DNA of 63,596 bases from an uncultured Gammaproteobacteria bacterium (lineage in GTDB: Bacteria; Pseudomonadota; Gammaproteobacteria; Pseudomonadales; Pseudohongiellaceae), in assembly GCA_903837345.1 (NCBI GenBank), contig CAILUG010000016.1, positions 1 to 63,596 of the forward strand, read 5' to 3'. The position numbers and the translations under genes are program-made. The notes below the pieces were generated by a model. That model was not told the DNA's origin and did no database searches. It saw nothing but the letters and a program-made list of their open reading frames with translations. How positions within the stretch are numbered: position 1 is the stretch's first letter; the number at the start of each line of letters is the position of its first letter. Positions 47,234 to 56,161 of this stretch are shown in pieces.

Positions 47234-48874
47234 TCAGAGTTCGCGATTGCGGGTTTCCGGTATCCACAACAGCAACACTACTACGCTGACGCTGATGATC
47301 ACCATGGGGTACCACAAACCAAAATACACGTTGCCGTTGGCTGCCACCATCGCAAACGCGATGGCGGGCAAAAATCCGCCGAACCAGCCTGAGCCCATGT
47401 GATATGGCAACGACAGCGCGCTGTAGCGGATGCGGGTGGGAAACATTTCCAGCGCCATGATCGGTGTCAGCGTGTAAACCAGCGTCGACAGCATGATCAG
47501 CAGCAGCATCAACAACCCCAGCACCGGCAAGTTGACTGTGCTGGTATCGATGCCGACCGGATAGCCGGCTTCCTGCAAAGCAGCCTGTATGTCAGTGCGA
47601 AATGCCCTGCGTGCTGCTCTCAGCTCCTCGGCAGTGAGAACGGAACCATCAAAACTGGTGACACTTTTATTGCCAATGGTTACCAGTGCCAGTGTGCCCG
47701 GCGATCCATTGGCATTGCCATAACTGATGCCCAGGGTGGCCAGCGTGCTCTTGGCGATGTCACAGGAGGTGACAAAATTGGCCAGACCTACCGGATCAAA
47801 TTGCAGCGAACATTCCAGCCGGTCCGCCGTGATGACTATCGGAGTTGCTACTTGTGCCCTGGCCAGCGCCGGATTCACCGCACTCGTGAAGCCGTGGAAG
47901 ATCGGCGACATCAGGGCGAGGGTCAGCACTGCACCCAGCAAGGCCAGCGGTTTGCGTCCCCACCGGTCAGACAACCAGCTGAACAACACGTACAGCGGCA
48001 CACAGCACAGGGTAACGATCGACATGATGAACGACATGGTTGCACCAGGCAGCTTGAGTACCTGGATGATGAAAAACTGCGAATAGAAATGGGAGGTGTA
48101 AAAAACCACGCCCTGCAGCATCAACAGGCCCAATAACGCGAGCATCACCAGTTTCAGATGTTTCCATTCGCCAAAAGCTTCCTGCAAAGGCCGTTTGGCG
48201 GCCGTTCCCTCTGCCAGCATTTTCTGGAACAGCGGTGATTCAGCCAGATTCAGCCGAACCCAGAACGACACCACCAGCAGCACTATCGAAATGAGAAAAG
48301 GGATACGCCAACCGAAACTGGCAAAATTTTCCTCACCCAGCGCCTTGCGGCTGAGGTAGACAAAGAAAAAGGACAGGAACACCGCGAAGCCGGCCGCTGC
48401 CTGAATCCAGCCCACATAGAGTCCGCGCTTGCCTGCGGGTGCATGCTCTGCAGTGTAGACAACCGCACCGCCATATTCACCGCCAAAAGCCAGACCCTGG
48501 ATCAGTCGCAAGGCAATCAGCAACACCGGGGCCCAGCCCCCTATGGATGCATAAGTGGGCAACAGTCCGATGCCGAACGTGGCCAGCCCCATCATCGAGA
48601 TGGTGATCAGAAATGCCTGCTTGCGGCCTTTGCGATCCCCCAGTGATCCGAAGTACAACGCTCCGAGTGGCCGTACCAGGTAACCGGCAGCAAAGGTCAG
48701 CAGTGCAATGATGAAGGAAGCCGTGGGATTTACGCCGGCAAAAAAGCGGGCAGAAATGATGGGCGCCAGCGAGCCGAACAGGATGAAGTCGTAAGCCTCG
48801 AATATGGTCCCTGCGGAGGTGGCAAATACCAGCCAACGCAGCTTTTGCGGCTCTAGAGGTTGCACTGTGGGCAT
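47234..48874 (-). CDS. MFS transporter, metabolite:proton symporter (MHS) type
   Basis: This 546-residue inner-membrane protein has the sugar-porter/MHS pattern: AGTIFEAYDFILFGSLAPII in helix 1, GSLGDRKGRKQAFL in the first cytoplasmic loop, RLIQGLAFGGEYGGAV, and SWLSDRWGRKPLALLGA in the second half. A hydrophilic insertion of about 110 residues separates helix 9 from helix 10 and would face the periplasm, with two cysteines. MHS members import organic acids such as citrate, ketoglutarate or shikimate. The ATG at 48874 removes an unconserved N-terminal tail. It is likely the first gene of the small catabolic operon. Confidence 0.9.
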   Translation of the reverse strand: MPTVQPLEPQKLRWLVFATSAGTIFEAYDFILFGSLAPIISARFFAGVNPTASFIIALLTFAAGYLVRPLGALYFGSLGDRKGRKQAFLITISMMGLATFGIGLLPTYASIGGWAPVLLIALRLIQGLAFGGEYGGAVVYTAEHAPAGKRGLYVGWIQAAAGFAVFLSFFFVYLSRKALGEENFASFGWRIPFLISIVLLVVSFWVRLNLAESPLFQKMLAEGTAAKRPLQEAFGEWKHLKLVMLALLGLLMLQGVVFYTSHFYSQFFIIQVLKLPGATMSFIMSIVTLCCVPLYVLFSWLSDRWGRKPLALLGAVLTLALMSPIFHGFTSAVNPALARAQVATPIVITADRLECSLQFDPVGLANFVTSCDIAKSTLATLGISYGNANGSPGTLALVTIGNKSVTSFDGSVLTAEELRAARRAFRTDIQAALQEAGYPVGIDTSTVNLPVLGLLMLLLIMLSTLVYTLTPIMALEMFPTRIRYSALSLPYHMGSGWFGGFLPAIAFAMVAANGNVYFGLWYPMVIISVSVVVLLLWIPETRNREL

Positions 48875-49197
48875 AGGGGCTGGCGGTAATCTTGTTGATC
48901 CCGACAGCGGGAGCCGGGCCGGAAACTTGCAGCCACTATATAGGAGCCTTATCGCAAAAAAGATGGAAGTAATATGCAGCCACGATGCAGCCTGAAAGTG
49001 GCCAAACAAGGGTCCGGGAGCCGGGCATGATCCGGAATGACGCTTTGGAGGCCAAACACCTGCTCCAGCCCTGGCAAAAATGGCAAAAACAGAGGAACTC
49101 TCTGCAATATGCAGGCACTTACTGGACCCGCAATAATCAACTGACTACCCTCTTGCAACCCTGAAAAGGGGTTTGGCTATTGCAAGGCAGGAACTTT
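48875..49197. other. 323-bp divergent intergenic region
   Basis: No gene is supported here. It separates the divergent MHS transporter and DUF1592 genes, so it must hold both promoters. The 12-mer CGGGAGCCGGGC occurs as a direct repeat at 48908-48919 and 49015-49026, and could be a regulator site. No clear -35/-10 pair is visible. Confidence 0.5.
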
Positions 49198-51573
49198 ATG
49201 GGCAGTCCGAACTTTTTCAAATCTGTTACCCGCGTTACTCTGGGGGCCTTGGTCATTTGGGGTCACTGCACCTATGCCCAGAATGCCAAAGTGGACAGTG
49301 GTGCGCTCATCGACAAGTACTGCACCAAGTGTCACAACTCGGACGACTACGCTGGCGGCATAGATCTGCAAGGAATCAGCGCCAACAACATCGCTGACCT
49401 GAAGGAAGGCGAGAAAGTCATCAAGCGCCTGCGTGCCAGCATGATGCCGCCGGTGGGTGAGCAGCGTCCGGACTATGAGCTCACGCAAAACCTGGCTGCC
49501 AGTCTCGAGCAGGGAATTGACAAGCACGCCGCCTTGAAACCGGTTCATCTGCCTGCCCCGGGCCTGCATCGGCTGAACCGTACCGAATACACCAACGCCA
49601 TCCGTGATCTGTTGGCCCTCAATATTGATGCCAGCAAATTCCTGCCCTCAGACGACTCCAGTCACGGTTTTGACAACATGGCCGGCACCTTGACCACCTC
49701 GCCGGCGCTGCTGGAAGCATACCTGTCAGCCGCCGGCAAGATCAGCCGCCTGGCGATTGGCAGCGAGACCGCTCCTACCCTGGCTGTATTCGATACCCCG
49801 CACGACACTTCGCAGAATGAACATATTGAAGGGCTGCCGTTCGGCACCCGCGGCGGCATGCTGATCGAACACGAGTTTCCGGCCGACGGCGAATATGTTT
49901 TCACGATCAAGGGCATGACCGGCTATTTCACTGCCGTACTTGGCAACGTCAAGGGTGAGCAGCTGGAGGTTTCGATCGATGGCGAACGTGTGTACCTGTA
50001 CGACTGGGACAAGGAAATCGCCAGCAAGCGCAGCGATGGTGGCCGTACTCCGGCAATTCCGATCAAGGCGGGTTTCCACAAGGTCGGCGTGGCATTTATC
50101 GTTACCAGTGATCTGCCAGACACCGGGCTGAACAAGTCGTTTGTACGCACAATGAACTCGCCGGGTTCGATCTCGGGCTACACTTTCTACCCGCACGTTG
50201 GCCAGGTGTTCATCGAAGGACCCTTCAAGGGCGAGCGGGCCACCAGCAAACAGAGCCGCGACGCCATTTTTGAATGCTATCCACACAGCGTTGGCGAGGA
50301 AAACAATTGCGCGCGCCAGATCATCACCACGCTGACCACCAAGGCATTCCGCCGTCCTGCCACCGCAGCTGACCAGGAAATGATACTGGGCTTCTACAAG
50401 AGCGGCCGCGAAGAAGGCGGCAGCTTCGATGCCGGGATTGAAGCCGTGGTGCAGCGCTTGCTGGCTGACCCGGAGTTCATCTACCGCGCAGAAATCGAGC
50501 CAGGCCAGCTGGTAGCGGGATCGCCCTATCCGATCAGCGACCTGGAACTGGCTTCGCGCCTGGCGTTCTTCCTGTGGAGCAGTATCCCGGACAGTGAGCT
50601 GGTGCAACTTGCCGCGCAACACAAGCTCCACGAGCCCAAAGTGCTGCAGAAGCAGGTCGAGCGCATGATCGCCGACCCCCGCTCGCATGCATTGGTCGAG
50701 AACTTTACCGGGCAATGGCTGAACGTGCGCGGCATTGCGGCCAAGGAGCCTGCCGTCAACATGTTCCCGGACTTTGACAGCACCCTGCGCGATGCTTTCC
50801 GCCGTGAGATCGAATTGTTTTTCGGCAGCATCATCCAGGAAGACCGCAGCATCATGGATCTGCTGACAGCCGATTACACCTTCGTCAACGAACGTCTGGC
50901 CCGGCATTACGGGATTTCGGACGTTTACGGCGAACAATTCCGCCGCGTCAAACTGGGGCCTGCGCTGGATATGCGCCGCGGTCTTCTCGGCAAAGGCGCA
51001 CTGTTGACGGTGACCTCCGAAGCGGCACGCACTTCTCCTGTCAAACGTGGCAAGTGGTTCCTGGAAACCTTCTTTGGTGTCAGTCCTCCCGATCCACCGC
51101 CGGGCGTGGAGATCAACCTGAACCAGAAAGAAGGGGAAAAACCGAAAACATTGAGAGACCGGATGGAAATGCATCACACCAACCCGACATGCGCTACCTG
51201 CCACAAGATGTTTGAGCCGATGGGTTTTGCACTGGAGAACTTCGACGCCGTGGGCGCCTGGAGAATCCAGGATGTAGGCAACCCGATCGATTCCAAAGGT
51301 GTGATTACCGATGGCACAGTGCTGGACGGTGTCAAAGGTTTGCGGGAGCTCACCGTGCGCAAGGGTGATCTGTTTGCACGTACTGTCACCGGCAAACTGC
51401 TGACCTATGCCATTGGTCGCGGCCTGGAAGACGCCGACATGCCGCTGTTGCGCTCGATCGCGCGGGATGCATCAAAGGAAAACTATCGCTTCTCGGCTCT
51501 GCTGATGGGTGTCATCCAAAGCCCGGCTTTCACGATGAACCTGAAATCCGATTTGGCAATGAATAAGGAGTAA
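49198..51573 (+). CDS. DUF1592-family exported cytochrome-like protein
   Basis: This 791-residue protein has an N-terminal signal sequence (to about AYAQ-like TYAQ, residue 28), then C42-T-K-C45-H46, a heme-c-type motif, followed by the DUF1587/1592/1588/1585 architecture. A second CxxCH occurs near C665 in the DUF1588 region (CATCHKMFEPMG), and the segment LYAQ-free LLTADYTFVNERLARHYGI is typical of the family. Function is unknown; such proteins pair with DUF1552 proteins in gammaproteobacteria and planctomycetes. AGGA near 49190 supports the ATG at 49198. It is the first gene of a three-gene run. Confidence 0.87.
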   Translation: MGSPNFFKSVTRVTLGALVIWGHCTYAQNAKVDSGALIDKYCTKCHNSDDYAGGIDLQGISANNIADLKEGEKVIKRLRASMMPPVGEQRPDYELTQNLAASLEQGIDKHAALKPVHLPAPGLHRLNRTEYTNAIRDLLALNIDASKFLPSDDSSHGFDNMAGTLTTSPALLEAYLSAAGKISRLAIGSETAPTLAVFDTPHDTSQNEHIEGLPFGTRGGMLIEHEFPADGEYVFTIKGMTGYFTAVLGNVKGEQLEVSIDGERVYLYDWDKEIASKRSDGGRTPAIPIKAGFHKVGVAFIVTSDLPDTGLNKSFVRTMNSPGSISGYTFYPHVGQVFIEGPFKGERATSKQSRDAIFECYPHSVGEENNCARQIITTLTTKAFRRPATAADQEMILGFYKSGREEGGSFDAGIEAVVQRLLADPEFIYRAEIEPGQLVAGSPYPISDLELASRLAFFLWSSIPDSELVQLAAQHKLHEPKVLQKQVERMIADPRSHALVENFTGQWLNVRGIAAKEPAVNMFPDFDSTLRDAFRREIELFFGSIIQEDRSIMDLLTADYTFVNERLARHYGISDVYGEQFRRVKLGPALDMRRGLLGKGALLTVTSEAARTSPVKRGKWFLETFFGVSPPDPPPGVEINLNQKEGEKPKTLRDRMEMHHTNPTCATCHKMFEPMGFALENFDAVGAWRIQDVGNPIDSKGVITDGTVLDGVKGLRELTVRKGDLFARTVTGKLLTYAIGRGLEDADMPLLRSIARDASKENYRFSALLMGVIQSPAFTMNLKSDLAMNKE

Positions 51574-51577
51574 AGTC

Positions 51578-52927
51578 ATGTTTATTACCAAAAAGCATAT
51601 CGCCCGGCGATCTTTTTTGCGCGGTGCCGGCATAGCGCTGGGACTGCCGCTGCTCGACGCGATGATCCCTGCCGCAACTGCACTGGCGCAGACAGCAGCA
51701 GTGCCGCCACCGCGTTTCTTCGGTGGTTTCGTTCCGCATGGCATGGCGCCCGGTTACTGGGTTCCCGAGAAGGCAGGTCCGCTCGCTGCAGAACTGCCCT
51801 TCAACTGGAAACCACTTGAACCATTCCGCAAGCACGTGACGATCCTGGCCGGCTTGCACGCCACTTCCGCGGAACCACCACCGGGCGAAACCGGTGCCGA
51901 CCACTGGGTTGCAGCTGCGTTCCTGTGCGCCGACAAACCCAGAAAAACCGCAGGTGCCGATGTTTATGCCGGTCGCACCATCGACCAGATCATTGCGGAA
52001 AAATACGGCCGGGAAACCCTGTTGCCTTCGCTGGAAATTTCGGTTGAAGATCCGGGCTCAGGTTCGAGCAACTGTGGTGAAGGCTACAGTTGCGTGTACA
52101 CCAATACCATTGCCTGGGCCTCACCCACCACGCCACTGCCCATGGAGCTGAATCCGCAAGTGGTGTTCGAGCGCATGTTCGGCAGCGGCAGTACCACTGA
52201 ACAGCGTGTGTTGCGCCGCAAGCGCAATCAAAGCATCCTCGACTCTGTTACCGGCAAGATTTCCAGCTTTCGCAAGGAAATCAGCGCGCCTGACCGGGTG
52301 CGCCTTGATGCGTTCACTGAAAATGTCCGCGAGATTGAACGCCGTTTGCAGATTGCTGCCGGTGCCACCACCGCAGCGCCGGAAAACTTTGCGATCCCGC
52401 CCGGCATTCCGCAATCGTTTGATGAACACATCAAGCTGATGTTCGACCTGATAACCCTGGGCTACCAAGCCGACATTACACGGGTGAGCACCATGCTGTT
52501 CGCGCGCGATCTCACCGGCCGTGTCTACCCCGAAAGCGAGTCGCCCACGTTGGGCTTCCATGGCGGGTCACATCATGGTGAAGATCCTGCGCTCATCAAC
52601 CAACTGTCCAAGATCAACCAGTATCACGTGAAGATGCTGGCGTATTTTGTCGACAAGCTGGCCAGGACCGAAGATGGCAACGGCAGCCTGCTCGACCATT
52701 CGCTGTTGCTCTACGGCAGCAACATGGGCAACCCCAACCAGCACGTGCATTACGATGTGCCGCACGTATTGATCGGTGGCAACAACGGCAAGCTGAAAGG
52801 CAACCGTACCTTGTCGTATCCACAGAAAACAGTTCCAACCGGTAATCTGCTGTTGAGTCTGCTTGACCAGTTTGACATTCATCAGGATAGCATCGGCGAC
52901 AGCAAGGGACGGCTCGAGAACATCTGA
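51578..52927 (+). CDS. DUF1552 family protein, Tat-exported
   Basis: This 449-residue protein starts with a twin-arginine signal (KHIARRSFLRGAGIALGLP; cleavage near residue 34) and continues as DUF1552 with RFFGGFVPHGMAPGYWVP, LAGLHATSAEPPPG, and SLLDHSLLLYGSNMGNPNQH. It resembles the sulfatase/DUF1501-type fold region, but no activity has been established. It is 4 bases after the DUF1592 gene and overlaps its AAGGAG region, so the two are co-translated. They probably act together in the periplasm. Confidence 0.9.
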   Translation: MFITKKHIARRSFLRGAGIALGLPLLDAMIPAATALAQTAAVPPPRFFGGFVPHGMAPGYWVPEKAGPLAAELPFNWKPLEPFRKHVTILAGLHATSAEPPPGETGADHWVAAAFLCADKPRKTAGADVYAGRTIDQIIAEKYGRETLLPSLEISVEDPGSGSSNCGEGYSCVYTNTIAWASPTTPLPMELNPQVVFERMFGSGSTTEQRVLRRKRNQSILDSVTGKISSFRKEISAPDRVRLDAFTENVREIERRLQIAAGATTAAPENFAIPPGIPQSFDEHIKLMFDLITLGYQADITRVSTMLFARDLTGRVYPESESPTLGFHGGSHHGEDPALINQLSKINQYHVKMLAYFVDKLARTEDGNGSLLDHSLLLYGSNMGNPNQHVHYDVPHVLIGGNNGKLKGNRTLSYPQKTVPTGNLLLSLLDQFDIHQDSIGDSKGRLENI

Positions 52928-52967
52928 CTCGCATGAGTCCTTACGTTTAGCGGGAAAGGTATTGATC

Positions 52968-54857
52968 GTGGCAACAAGAATGGCATTCAGAACTATCACG
53001 CTGGCGTTGATGCTTGCGTCGGCAAACCTTGTACAGGCGCAGTCCGAAGTGGCAGACGCTGCCATGAAGCACGACAAAGCTGCTGTGCAGCGCTTGCTGA
53101 AAGCCGGCGCTGACGTGAATGGCGGCCAGGCCGACGGTGCCACAGCGCTGCACTGGGCGGCATACAATGGCGATGCCGAGCTCACCGGATTGTTGCTCAA
53201 AGCAGGTGCCAGGCCGGGCACTGCCAATCGTAACGGCTCGACGCCACTGTGGCTGGCTGCCAGCCGCGGCGACGCAGCGGTGATTGGCGCCCTGCTCAAA
53301 GGCGGTGCCGATGCCAATGAACAACTGCCGCTGGGCCGCCGACCGCTGATGCTGGCGGCCCGTTCCGGTCACGTCGATGCCGTGCAAGTGCTGCTTTCGA
53401 ACGGCGCTGACGTGAATGCCAGTGAAACCCAGCGCGGCACCACGGCCTTGATGCAAGCCGCCGACCAGGGTCATGCCGATGTCGAGGCTGAGCTGATCAG
53501 GCACGGTGCCAAAGTTGCAGCTGTTTCCGCACCTGTAATGCGCGATGGACGTACCGCAGCGCTGGGGCAGGCCTCGGATCCCCGCAAAGCCGTACAGCTG
53601 CAGGTGATCGCCGTACTGTGCGAACAGAAGAATCCGGATCTGGCCAAGGTCAGAGCTGTGCGGGAACTGGAACTGGACGGCAACGGCAAAACCAGGAAAT
53701 TTACAGATGCGGAACTCTGCAAAGTGCGACGCAGCGGCCTGGGCTTCGTGGTGGATGAGGTCAGTGGGGGCGCGAGTGGCGTAGGCGCCATCTTTGAGGC
53801 TGGCGCAACTGATGGCGCTGATGGTGTTGCTGCAGAGCCTGTTACCAATCGTCGCGGTCGCCCCGGACCGCCCAAGCAACCCGATGGAGGTGAGTTGACC
53901 GCGCTGGTATACGCCGCCCGCTCGGGCGAGATTGAAGCAGCGCGTGTGCTGCTCGAAGCCGGTGCCAACGTGAACCAGACTACCCGTTACGGCTGGAGCC
54001 CGCTTTTGGCTGCCACCCAGAACCAGAACTATCGAATGGCGGAATACCTGATCGAGCATGGTGCCGATGTCAATCTGGCCAACAAAGGTGGTTGGACACC
54101 GTTGTATCTGGCCACCGACAACCGCAACATCGAAGGCGGTGACTACCCCACCCGCACTTCCGATCTGGATCATCTGGACTACATCAAATTCCTGCTCGAC
54201 AAGGGCGCCCTCCCCAACACCCGTATTACCGAGAGCACCGAGACCCGCACTGTCTTCACCAACCAATGGCTGGATGAAGACGGCGCCACTGCCTTCCTGC
54301 GCGCCTCGCAGTCAGGCGATGTGCCGCTGATGAAACTTCTGCTCGAACGCGGTGCCGATCCCAAAATCAATACCAAACTGGATATCACCCCACTGGCGGT
54401 GGCTGCCGGTATCGGCTGGGTTGAAGGGGTCACCAAGGAATGGTCCACCAAGCAGACAGTGGAAGCCGTGAAACTGCTGTTGAGCCTGGGTATTGATCCC
54501 AATTTCCAGGCCAAAACCGGCCGCGTGGCGCTGCATGGCGCAGCGCATAAAGGCGCCACTGAAGTGGCAAAAATCCTGGTGGAAGCCGGTGCCCGCATGG
54601 ATATACGCGACTTCGGCAACACCGACAACCGTGGCAGCCCTGAGTTGGCTGCCCACACCTGGCTGCCGATCGATTATGCCGATGGCCTGGTACGCGTAGG
54701 TGTGCAATCGGCAATTCCGCATCCGGAAACATCGAAGCTGTTGCATGACCTGATGGTGAAGGCCGGCATCCCCACCCCGCCCGAAGGCCGCACGCTTGAA
54801 TCGATCTGCATCGTGGATGTGTGTTCGGCGAATTACAACCCGCTGGCCCATAACTGA
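52968..54857 (+). CDS. Exported ankyrin-repeat protein
   Basis: This 629-residue protein has a signal peptide (MAFRTITLALMLASANLVQAQ) after a GTG start at 52968 that is supported by AAAGG eight bases upstream; an ATG at 52980 is also possible. Multiple ankyrin repeats follow, for example KAGADVNGGQADGATALHWA, EAGANVNQTTRYGWSPLLAA and ERGADPKINTKLDITPLAVA. A non-ankyrin segment of about 120 residues (near residues 190-310) contains a Gly-rich stretch. Ankyrin repeats mediate protein contacts, so it may scaffold the DUF1592/DUF1552 pair, whose operon it closes. Confidence 0.88.
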   Translation: MATRMAFRTITLALMLASANLVQAQSEVADAAMKHDKAAVQRLLKAGADVNGGQADGATALHWAAYNGDAELTGLLLKAGARPGTANRNGSTPLWLAASRGDAAVIGALLKGGADANEQLPLGRRPLMLAARSGHVDAVQVLLSNGADVNASETQRGTTALMQAADQGHADVEAELIRHGAKVAAVSAPVMRDGRTAALGQASDPRKAVQLQVIAVLCEQKNPDLAKVRAVRELELDGNGKTRKFTDAELCKVRRSGLGFVVDEVSGGASGVGAIFEAGATDGADGVAAEPVTNRRGRPGPPKQPDGGELTALVYAARSGEIEAARVLLEAGANVNQTTRYGWSPLLAATQNQNYRMAEYLIEHGADVNLANKGGWTPLYLATDNRNIEGGDYPTRTSDLDHLDYIKFLLDKGALPNTRITESTETRTVFTNQWLDEDGATAFLRASQSGDVPLMKLLLERGADPKINTKLDITPLAVAAGIGWVEGVTKEWSTKQTVEAVKLLLSLGIDPNFQAKTGRVALHGAAHKGATEVAKILVEAGARMDIRDFGNTDNRGSPELAAHTWLPIDYADGLVRVGVQSAIPHPETSKLLHDLMVKAGIPTPPEGRTLESICIVDVCSANYNPLAHN

Positions 54858-54880
54858 GCCAGCTGTTGCCAGGCTGCCAG

Positions 54881-55567
54881 CTATCCGAGTTTTAGCTGGA
54901 TTTTCACTTTGGCCAACAGTTCGTCGGGGTGAAAAGGTTTGGTGATGTAATCGTTGGCGCCGAGGTCGTAGCCGCGCGCCACATCTTTCTCGCCGCTGAG
55001 TACTGTCAGCATGATGACGGGAAGCTGGGTCTTGTCCTTGTTTGCCCTGATGCGGGCAAGCGCCTCGAAGCCGTCCATGATCGGCATTTGTACGTCGAGA
55101 ATAATCAACGAAAATTTATGCTTCTGGAATGCTGCTACTGCAGCCGCGCCATTGTTTACATACTCCACCTGCAGCCCGTCATTGTGCAGGTGTTGTCGAA
55201 TCAGGCTGACCATGAGGTCGTCATCTTCAGCCACCAGGATTGGCGGCAGGTTTGTTTTGATCACGGGCATCACCGGGGTTTTGGCACTTGCTCCGGGTTC
55301 CCTGCTCTCAACTGATACCAACACCCGGGTCAGGTTGGCGAGTTGCTTCAGAAAGTCCCGGGCAGTGGCATGTTCCACTTCTTTGGCGGCTATGCTGATT
55401 TCCGGAAACCCGAAAGTGGAGCCGGAACCATGCAGGGTGTGGGCAAGCTGACGCAGCTGCGCTTCGGCATCCGGCTTGTCGGCACGGATATCCTGCAGCA
55501 ATACCTTGATGGTGCTGATCTTTTCAGCCAACGAAAGCCGGTATTGTTCCTTCAATTCTTCAAACAT
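54881..55567 (-). CDS. Hpt-REC phosphorelay protein
   Basis: This 228-residue protein combines an N-terminal Hpt domain (phospho-His H43 in QLAHTLHGSGSTFGF) with a C-terminal receiver (phospho-Asp D158 in LIILDVQMPIMDGF, KPFHPDELLAKV). It lacks a DNA-binding output. Such proteins act as intermediates in multistep phosphorelays. The hybrid kinase at 59862-62294, which ends in a receiver, is the nearest candidate partner. The ATG at 55567 begins the Hpt domain; the open frame upstream has no conserved sequence. Confidence 0.85.
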   Translation of the reverse strand: MFEELKEQYRLSLAEKISTIKVLLQDIRADKPDAEAQLRQLAHTLHGSGSTFGFPEISIAAKEVEHATARDFLKQLANLTRVLVSVESREPGASAKTPVMPVIKTNLPPILVAEDDDLMVSLIRQHLHNDGLQVEYVNNGAAAVAAFQKHKFSLIILDVQMPIMDGFEALARIRANKDKTQLPVIMLTVLSGEKDVARGYDLGANDYITKPFHPDELLAKVKIQLKLG

Positions 55568-55610
55568 GCCCCACTTCCTGTAGTGTTTGTCATTACGAAA
55601 ACAACCATCG

Positions 55611-56159
55611 TCATTTGTCCTGGATTGCCGGAACCGGCGCTGTATCATTGTTGAACATGTCCCTCACCATGCGCCAGGAACCATCCGGCTGGCGTCGGTA
55701 GATGCGCATGAAGTTGCCACTGGTATTGCGGATGGCGCCACCCGCTTTCGGCGTTACAGCAACGGTGTAGGTGCCGCGCTGGTAGGCGAGGTCGCCGGAG
55801 ACCACCGTCTCTTGCGGAAACCAGTGTTCATTGAAGTTGAGAGTTTTGAAGGCTTGCTCCATGGCGGCAATATTGGGCCCTTTGCCCACCAGCGGAGCTC
55901 GTCCGGAGGCGATCATCATGTGGCCTTCGGTGGTGAGTCTGGCCAGGCCGGCGGCATCGCCGGCATTGATGGCGCCCACGTATTGCCGATTGAATTCGGC
56001 GATAGCCTTCTCGTCATCGGCTTGGGAATGCACTGGTGCCGATGGCTGCGAAGCGCAACCGGCAAGCGCAATCAACGCAACTATCGAAGCAACTATCGAA
56101 GCAACTATCGAAGCAACCATCGAAGCAGCGCCCAATACACAACTGGCTCGCGTTTTCAT
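55611..56159 (-). CDS. SnoaL/NTF2-like lipoprotein
   Basis: This 182-residue protein has a lipoprotein signal (ALIALAGC/AS) and a SnoaL-like fold: AIAEFNRQYVGAINAGDAAGLARL, MMIASGRAPLVGKGP, and NFMRIYRRQPDGSWRMVRD. It is probably anchored by lipid to the inner or outer membrane. Function unknown. The signal peptide includes (V/I)AS-type tandem repeats encoded by four 12-bp units. The gene lies 2 bases after the short-chain dehydrogenase gene. An alternative ATG three codons upstream (56168) overlaps it. Confidence 0.72.
   Translation of the reverse strand: MKTRASCVLGAASMVASIVASIVASIVALIALAGCASQPSAPVHSQADDEKAIAEFNRQYVGAINAGDAAGLARLTTEGHMMIASGRAPLVGKGPNIAAMEQAFKTLNFNEHWFPQETVVSGDLAYQRGTYTVAVTPKAGGAIRNTSGNFMRIYRRQPDGSWRMVRDMFNNDTAPVPAIQDK
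56077..56124. repeat. Four tandem 12-bp units inside a signal-peptide region
   Basis: GCAACTATCGAA is repeated at 56077, 56089 and 56101, with a fourth copy at 56113 differing at one base (ACC for ACT). Each unit adds four hydrophobic residues (IVAS type) to the signal peptide of the SnoaL-like lipoprotein, so unit gain or loss keeps the frame. Confidence 0.85.
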
Positions 56160-56161
56160 GA

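Noticed and set aside
49726-51204. A 492-codon minus-strand frame across the DUF1592 gene
   Set aside because: Antisense to a well-supported gene; no motif or ribosome site was found.
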